Below, piece by piece: positions 1 through 3,873 of a stretch of DNA of 6,239 nucleotides. The number at the start of each line of letters is the position of its first letter. Position 1 is the stretch's first letter. Under the pieces are notes generated by a model, which saw only the letters and a list, made by a program, of their open reading frames with translations, was not told where the DNA came from and searched no databases. A program made the translations under genes and the position numbers. Origin of the DNA: Acidobacteriota bacterium (GTDB lineage: Bacteria; Acidobacteriota; Thermoanaerobaculia; Multivoradales; JAHEKO01); NCBI GenBank assembly GCA_027296385.1, contig JAPUJD010000196.1, forward strand, positions 1-6,239, given 5' to 3'.

Positions 1-2
1 CA

Positions 3-557
3 CCGGAGGAGCTGGGTCCGTTGCGCGAGCTCGAGAGCGAACTGCCGCCTGAGCTCGAGAGCCGCGGGGCTCAGGAGTTACGAGACCAGGGGCTCATAGT
101 GACCGACGCCTCGACACCGCGTCGAACTTGGCAGACTCTCCGGAAGCTGGCAGCGGCACTGCTGCTATTCGCCGCCGGAGCCTTCAGCCACATTCTGTTG
201 TCACAGACCCCGAAACCTGCACCCGGCGCCGCCAAGTCGCGTTATGTGCTTTTGCTTCGCTCGCCGAGCGACCTTGTTCTGAGTGTCGAGGAAAGAGCAA
301 AGCGTACTGAGGAATACAGTGCCTGGGCACGCGAACTCAGAAACGCCGGCAAGCTAGAGCTGGGAGAGCGGCTCGCCGACGCAACTCAGATACTCGGCTC
401 CCCACGAGACTCTGCCTTCGGCGATGCGCGTGAGCGACTCACCGGGCTCTTCGTAGTGCGCGTAGCGACTTACCAGGAGGCCTTGCAGGTTGCACGCTCT
501 TGCCCCTTCTTGACTCATGGCGGTCGCATCGAACTGCGTCTCATCGAGCCGACGTGA
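3..557 (+). CDS. Membrane-anchored YCII-domain protein with anti-sigma-like N-terminus (5' partial)
   Basis: The reading frame is open from the window edge (codons from position 3) to TGA at 555-557, so the true start is probably upstream. A TTG at 21 is the first possible start inside the window. Counting from that TTG, residues 1-30 are acidic and Leu/Pro/Glu-rich (ELPPELESR...ELRDQGLI), like the short cytoplasmic segment of small anti-sigma-type membrane proteins. Basic residues (RR at 34-35, RK at 41-42) precede a membrane helix at 43-61, giving N-in topology by the positive-inside rule. Residues 75-175 match the YCII-related fold: a YVLLLRSP opening strand, EEYSAWARELRNAGKLELGERL, TGLFVVRV, and the ending CPFLTHGGRIELR. 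The DGPF motif seen in many family members appears here as DSAF (130-133). YCII proteins are mostly small and cytoplasmic, and many sit beside ECF sigma factors, so a sigma-factor gene just upstream is plausible but not visible. The YCII assignment is strong; the regulatory role is inference. Confidence 0.8.
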   Translation, partial: PEELGPLRELESELPPELESRGAQELRDQGLIVTDASTPRRTWQTLRKLAAALLLFAAGAFSHILLSQTPKPAPGAAKSRYVLLLRSPSDLVLSVEERAKRTEEYSAWARELRNAGKLELGERLADATQILGSPRDSAFGDARERLTGLFVVRVATYQEALQVARSCPFLTHGGRIELRLIEPT

Positions 558-572
558 TCGAGAAGGGTGTTT

Positions 573-598
573 GGGGCGCGAGCCGAAGATCGCGTCCC
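573..598 (+). terminator. Strong hairpin just after the YCII gene, possible terminator
   Basis: GGGGCGCGA at 573-581 pairs with TCGCGTCCC at 590-598. This gives a 9-bp stem with one G-U wobble and an 8-base loop, starting 16 bases after the stop of the upstream gene. No T-run follows (the next bases are TACAGCG), so it is not a classic intrinsic terminator. It could mark the mRNA 3' end or act together with Rho. Its position in a 98-bp gap supports a transcript boundary between the YCII gene and the VOC gene. Confidence 0.4.
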
Positions 599-655
599 TA
601 CAGCGAGACGCCATAACACTATCCAAGACAGCTCAACGGGGGACCACGCAAGATC

Positions 656-1111
656 ATGAGACAGCAACTGGCATGGGCAGTAGGCACGACGCTGACTGCG
701 GCGATTCTTCTCGCCAGCCCGGGAGAACAGCGCAGAATCGGATATCGCGGCACCGTTCTCGTCCAATTGGCCGTATCAGACCTGGACGAATCGATCCGGT
801 TCTACACTGAAGTGCTCGAGTTCAAGCTCGAGGAGCACCGACCAGACCTCGAGTGGGCCAGGGTGAAGCCTGGCATCGAAGGCGTCACTATCGGTCTGAG
901 CCGCCAACCCGAAGTCAAGGGGAGTGGGACCCTGTCGTTGAACTTCGGAGTCGTCGATTTGGACCGTGTGCGGGCGATTCTCGAGTCACGTGACGTCGTT
1001 TTCGATGGGCCGACGATCGAAGTTCCCGGGGTGGTGAGACTGGCCGACTTCAAGGACCCCGATGGCAACAGAATCCGTTTGGCTGGAGACCCTGACGGAG
1101 TGGAGCGCTAG
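656..1111 (+). CDS. Exported or anchored VOC-superfamily (glyoxalase/bleomycin-resistance fold) protein
   Basis: This is a 151-residue protein. Residues 1-25 look like a signal peptide or uncleaved anchor (MRQQ, then hydrophobic LAWAVGTTLTAAILLA). The ATG at 656 is preferred because the next in-frame alternatives would cut into the first strand of the fold; a GGGGGA at 638-643 lies 12 bases upstream. Residues 33-143 form one VOC module: VQLAVSDLDESIRFYTEVLEFKL opens it and FKDPDGNRIRL closes it. In metal-dependent VOC enzymes the first strand carries His or Gln seven residues before the SD Asp, and the last strand carries Glu in 'DPDGNxxEL'. Here these positions are Leu35 and Arg141, so the standard metal site appears absent. 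Family members include dioxygenases, isomerases, thiol transferases and drug-binding proteins; the substrate cannot be read from this sequence. An export segment is uncommon in the family. The sulfatase-like gene follows 55 bp downstream and may be co-transcribed. The fold call is strong; function is unknown. Confidence 0.85.
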   Translation: MRQQLAWAVGTTLTAAILLASPGEQRRIGYRGTVLVQLAVSDLDESIRFYTEVLEFKLEEHRPDLEWARVKPGIEGVTIGLSRQPEVKGSGTLSLNFGVVDLDRVRAILESRDVVFDGPTIEVPGVVRLADFKDPDGNRIRLAGDPDGVER

Positions 1112-1156
1112 AGTCGATAGTATCCTGAGGCGCACCGCCCCCCTGGAACATAGTCC

Positions 1157-1160
1157 GGAG
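1157..1160 (+). promoter_or_regulatory. Ribosome binding site that fixes the sulfatase-like lipoprotein start
   Basis: GGAG lies six bases before the ATG at 1167. Together with the lipoprotein signal peptide that begins at this ATG, it favours 1167 over the in-frame ATG at 1062, which would overlap the VOC gene by 50 bases and bury the signal peptide 35 residues inside the protein. Confidence 0.6.
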
Positions 1161-1166
1161 AGTGTC

Positions 1167-3677
1167 ATGTCCGCCAAGACTTTCGTTTTCCCCAGCCCCG
1201 CGATCGCCGCGCTCCTCCTGGCAGCTTGCGCGCCGCCCGATTCGGGCCGAGAGATCCTCGAAGCGCCGCTGCTCCAACTGGTCGATCACCTGGCGGATGA
1301 CGCGATCACCAGCGGCCACGCTCCGATGGCGGCTCGTCAACAACGCCGCTGGGGCTTCCACGAACCGCAGCCCGCTTGGCGTCCGCTGTCGACGACCCGG
1401 CTCGCACGCTTGGCGAGCGTCGGCACCGAGGCGATGGAGGACGGTCTCCGGCTGAGCCTCTCGCCGCCATCGGTCATGCAGTCGATGCTGCTCATCGGTG
1501 GCCTCGAGATCGCCCTCGAAGACGGCCTGCTCCTCGCAGACTTCGATGCGGTGCACGTTCGCGCCCGGTCGAGCGACCAGTTCGCGGGCATCACCATCGC
1601 CTACAACCTCGACCAGGAGGGGGCCGTACCGGGGGATCTGTTCTTCTTCTACTCCACCGACGAGGCACCTCCGGTCTTCAACGACGGCTCCGTGCAGACC
1701 TACGCCATTCCGCTGCGGCCGCGCGAGGACACAGCGGCCGACGCTACGCTCGAGAGCCTGGGCGTCCTCGTCGGTAGCGTCAAGCCGGCGGTGATCGACA
1801 TCCTCTCGATCGAGCTCGTGCCCAAGGGCGCGGCCTTCCTCGACGACTTCGGTGTGCGCCACGTCGTGCGCCAGGGGCAGACCCGCAGCACACTTTTCGC
1901 CCATACTCCGGCGACCCTGTCGTTTCGCCTCATCGTGCCGAGCGGCGGACGTTTGGATGTCGCTTTGGCGACGGACGCAGGCAGCGCCGTGACCTATCGC
2001 GTGGCCGCCACGGACTCGGCGGGCGGGCGCGAGGTTGTGTTCGAGGAAGCCGTCACCAGCGACGGGGTCTGGCTCCAGCGTTCGATCGACTTGTCGGGCC
2101 GGGCTGGAAAAACCGTCGCGCTGACTCTGGAGGCGACCAGCGATGAGCCCGGCGCAGTCGGCCTGTGGGGCGCCCCGGTGATCTCGGGAGCGCCGTCGTC
2201 CGCCCTGCCCAACGTGATCTTCTACATCATCGACGGCGGTGGCGCCGACCTGATGAGCCTCTACGGTTACGAGCGCCGCACGACCCCGCTACTCGAAGAG
2301 TTGGCACGCGAGGGAGCCGTCTTCGAGCGCGCCTTCTCCAACTCCACCTGGACCCAGCCCTCGACGGCGTCGTTCATGACCTCGCTGCACCACAGCGTTC
2401 TCGGCGGGTTGCGGCGCGGTATCCACTCGACCCCGATCCCCGTCGCGGCAACGCCGATGGCCGTGCACATGCGCCGCGGCGGCTATCAGACGGCATCGTT
2501 TTCGGCCAACCCCAACTCGGGCCGGATCCTCGGCGTCGAGCGCGGCGTCGACCTCATGCGCGACGGTACGACCACCGACCATTCGATCTCCTCGGTCGAG
2601 CTCCACGAGGATTTCTGGCGCTGGCGGAAAGAGTACCCCGGTACGCCCTATTGGGCTCACTTCCAGACTACCGACGTGCACGAGCCCAACCACCCGTCGC
2701 CGCCGTTCGCCGAGCGCTGGGTGACGGCCGCCGAGCGCGAGCAGCTGGGGCGTTGGGATAAGCGCATCTTCACCGCCGCCGGTGCCCTCTTTGGCCGGAC
2801 CAGCATCGCTGGGTTCTACGACGTCGCCTTGGAGCGTACCGGAATTTCACGCCAGGCCTACTTCGGTACCCGCCGCGGCCTCTACGACGAGACCATGGCG
2901 CACCAGGATCACCAGCTGGCTCGCTTCGTGGAGCAGCTCGAGGCGCGCGGAGAATGGGAGAACACTCTCCTGATCCTCGCCTCCGATCACGGCCATCCGG
3001 CCGGGTCGTTCGCGCGCTGGGGTCGCGGACTCCTCGAGCCCCAGCCCGAGCCCTGGCAGGGTGCCCTCTTCGACGCCTACGCCTCGCGAGTACCGCTGAT
3101 TTTCATCTGGCCGGGCCACATCCCGGCAAGCCAACGTTTCGAGGAGGCGGTGTCGATGATCGACGTCCTGCCCACCCTGCTCGATCTCGTCGGGCTACCC
3201 CAGCCGAAGGTGCTTCAGGGCCAGTCCTTGAAGCCGCTCCTCACCGGCCAGGAGCAGGAACTGCGCCCAGTCATCCTCGACGAGTTCCGGATCGAGGAAG
3301 AGACGGGCGAGATGATCGGCAACCTCGATATCGTGGACGGCCGCTGGGGGGCCTCGCTCGAAATCGGTCCCCAGCCGGAGGGTTCCAGCGACAGCACCCT
3401 GGGCCGGCACGCGGTGCCCATCGGCGGTCGCTGGGGAGCCGAGCATCCACACTTCCCCGCGGTCCCCAGGCTGCTGCTCTACGACCTCGAAATCGACCCC
3501 TTCGCCCGCACGGCGGTCAACGACGAGCACCCCGAGCTGGTCGAGAAGTACCGTGCGCTACTGCTCGAACAGTGGGTGGCACATCAAGCCCTGGCCGGGC
3601 AATTCCTCGAGGCCAGCGAGGTGACGCTGACGCCGGAGCAACTGCGGCAGCTGCGTTCTCTGGGTTACATCCAGTAG
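1167..3677 (+). CDS. Sulfatase-fold lipoprotein with Thr at the nucleophile position
   Basis: This 836-residue protein starts with a lipoprotein signal peptide: hydrophobic AIAALLLAAC with lipobox L18-A19-A20-C21. Ala at +2 is compatible with outer-membrane sorting. Residues about 100-190 and 244-342 look like beta-rich, sandwich-type regions that I cannot assign to a named family. The alkaline-phosphatase/sulfatase-superfamily domain (PF00884-like) runs from N349 to about residue 700. It has the first metal Asp in YIIDGGGAD (D356), H498 and D503-V-H505 (the usual 'H..DPH.P' region), D607-H608-G609 in LILASDHG, and VPLIFIWPG plus SMIDVLPTLLDLVGLP near its end. The tail LTPEQLRQLRSLGYIQ (821-836) recurs in this sulfatase subgroup. 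The C/S-x-P-x-R formylglycine signature is replaced by T396-Q-P-S-T400, so the protein should not carry formylglycine. Thr is the nucleophile in related phosphotransferases and phosphodiesterases (LtaS, EptA, NPP), so phospho-ester chemistry is possible; substrate is unknown. Codons are strongly G/C-ending. Confidence 0.92.
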   Translation: MSAKTFVFPSPAIAALLLAACAPPDSGREILEAPLLQLVDHLADDAITSGHAPMAARQQRRWGFHEPQPAWRPLSTTRLARLASVGTEAMEDGLRLSLSPPSVMQSMLLIGGLEIALEDGLLLADFDAVHVRARSSDQFAGITIAYNLDQEGAVPGDLFFFYSTDEAPPVFNDGSVQTYAIPLRPREDTAADATLESLGVLVGSVKPAVIDILSIELVPKGAAFLDDFGVRHVVRQGQTRSTLFAHTPATLSFRLIVPSGGRLDVALATDAGSAVTYRVAATDSAGGREVVFEEAVTSDGVWLQRSIDLSGRAGKTVALTLEATSDEPGAVGLWGAPVISGAPSSALPNVIFYIIDGGGADLMSLYGYERRTTPLLEELAREGAVFERAFSNSTWTQPSTASFMTSLHHSVLGGLRRGIHSTPIPVAATPMAVHMRRGGYQTASFSANPNSGRILGVERGVDLMRDGTTTDHSISSVELHEDFWRWRKEYPGTPYWAHFQTTDVHEPNHPSPPFAERWVTAAEREQLGRWDKRIFTAAGALFGRTSIAGFYDVALERTGISRQAYFGTRRGLYDETMAHQDHQLARFVEQLEARGEWENTLLILASDHGHPAGSFARWGRGLLEPQPEPWQGALFDAYASRVPLIFIWPGHIPASQRFEEAVSMIDVLPTLLDLVGLPQPKVLQGQSLKPLLTGQEQELRPVILDEFRIEEETGEMIGNLDIVDGRWGASLEIGPQPEGSSDSTLGRHAVPIGGRWGAEHPHFPAVPRLLLYDLEIDPFARTAVNDEHPELVEKYRALLLEQWVAHQALAGQFLEASEVTLTPEQLRQLRSLGYIQ

Positions 3678-3797
3678 CTCAACCCGGCAGGTTCGTCACC
3701 CGGAGGAGGTTGTCTTCGAGTCGTCGCGAGCCGCCCCGAGCCAAGGAGGAGGGGCGCAATCGGGTGGTCATCTCCGACTAGTACCGCTTGCCCGGGC

Positions 3798-3806
3798 TGC
3801 TAAACT
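3798..3806 (+). promoter_or_regulatory. Possible extended -10 promoter for the Asp-box repeat gene
   Basis: TGCTAAACT fits the extended -10 pattern TGnTAnnnT and sits 68 bases before the start codon at 3874, in the gap after the sulfatase-like gene. No convincing -35 box is present at 16-18 bases; a TTGCCC at 3788-3793 is too close (7 bases). Transcription would begin near 3813, so the mRNA would start within the inverted repeat at 3811-3847. The call rests on pattern alone. Confidence 0.35.
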
Positions 3807-3810
3807 AGGT

Positions 3811-3847
3811 GGCTCGATTCGAGGCAAGCGCCTTGGCGACTCGAGCC
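3811..3847 (+). repeat. Inverted repeat in the leader of the Asp-box repeat gene
   Basis: GGCTCGA (3811-3817) and TCGAGCC (3841-3847) form a perfect 7-bp inverted repeat separated by 23 bases. The spacer holds a small hairpin, CAAG-CGC-CTTG (3825-3835). A further TCGAG at 3819-3823 makes CTCGA-T-TCGAG, a near-continuous palindrome that competes with the long-range pairing. The repeat ends 13 bases before the Shine-Dalgarno sequence and does not cover it. It may be a 5'-end hairpin that stabilises the mRNA or an operator next to the putative promoter. Confidence 0.4.
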
Positions 3848-3860
3848 CCCAACTGACGAC

Positions 3861-3866
3861 AAGGAG
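3861..3866 (+). promoter_or_regulatory. Strong Shine-Dalgarno sequence that decides the start of the Asp-box gene
   Basis: AAGGAG is a near-ideal ribosome binding site. Two in-frame ATGs follow, at 3868 and 3874. The first leaves only one base of spacing and the second leaves seven, so 3874 is the better start. The difference is only two residues (Met-Ala) before the signal peptide. Confidence 0.65.
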
Positions 3867-3873
3867 TATGGCG

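Noticed and set aside
812..838. Inverted repeat GTGCTCGAG...CTCGAGGAGCAC inside the VOC gene
   Set aside because: It requires a three-base bulge and is explained by repeated Leu-Glu codons (CTC GAG) in coding sequence.
1092..1123. Promoter for the sulfatase-like gene (CTGACG at 1092-1097, TAGTAT at 1118-1123)
   Set aside because: The spacing is 20 bases and both boxes are weak; co-transcription with the VOC gene is equally likely.
1062..1166. Upstream in-frame extension of the sulfatase-like gene to an ATG at 1062
   Set aside because: It overlaps the VOC gene and would place the lipoprotein signal peptide 35 residues inside; the ATG at 1167 has a good ribosome binding site.
1050..1904. 284-codon open frame on the - strand
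   Set aside because: It lies opposite the sulfatase-like gene, has a low-complexity Val/Asp/Glu/Arg-rich translation, and is typical of the antisense of G/C-ending codons.
3732..3756. CGCCCC/GGGGCG inverted repeat after the sulfatase-like gene as a terminator
   Set aside because: The stem is only 6 bp with a 13-base loop, no T-run follows, and such matches are common by chance in GC-rich DNA.
2954..3781. 275-codon open frame on the + strand overlapping the end of the sulfatase-like gene
   Set aside because: Its translation is Arg/Pro/Ala-rich without domain features, and the other frame encodes conserved sulfatase motifs across the same bases.
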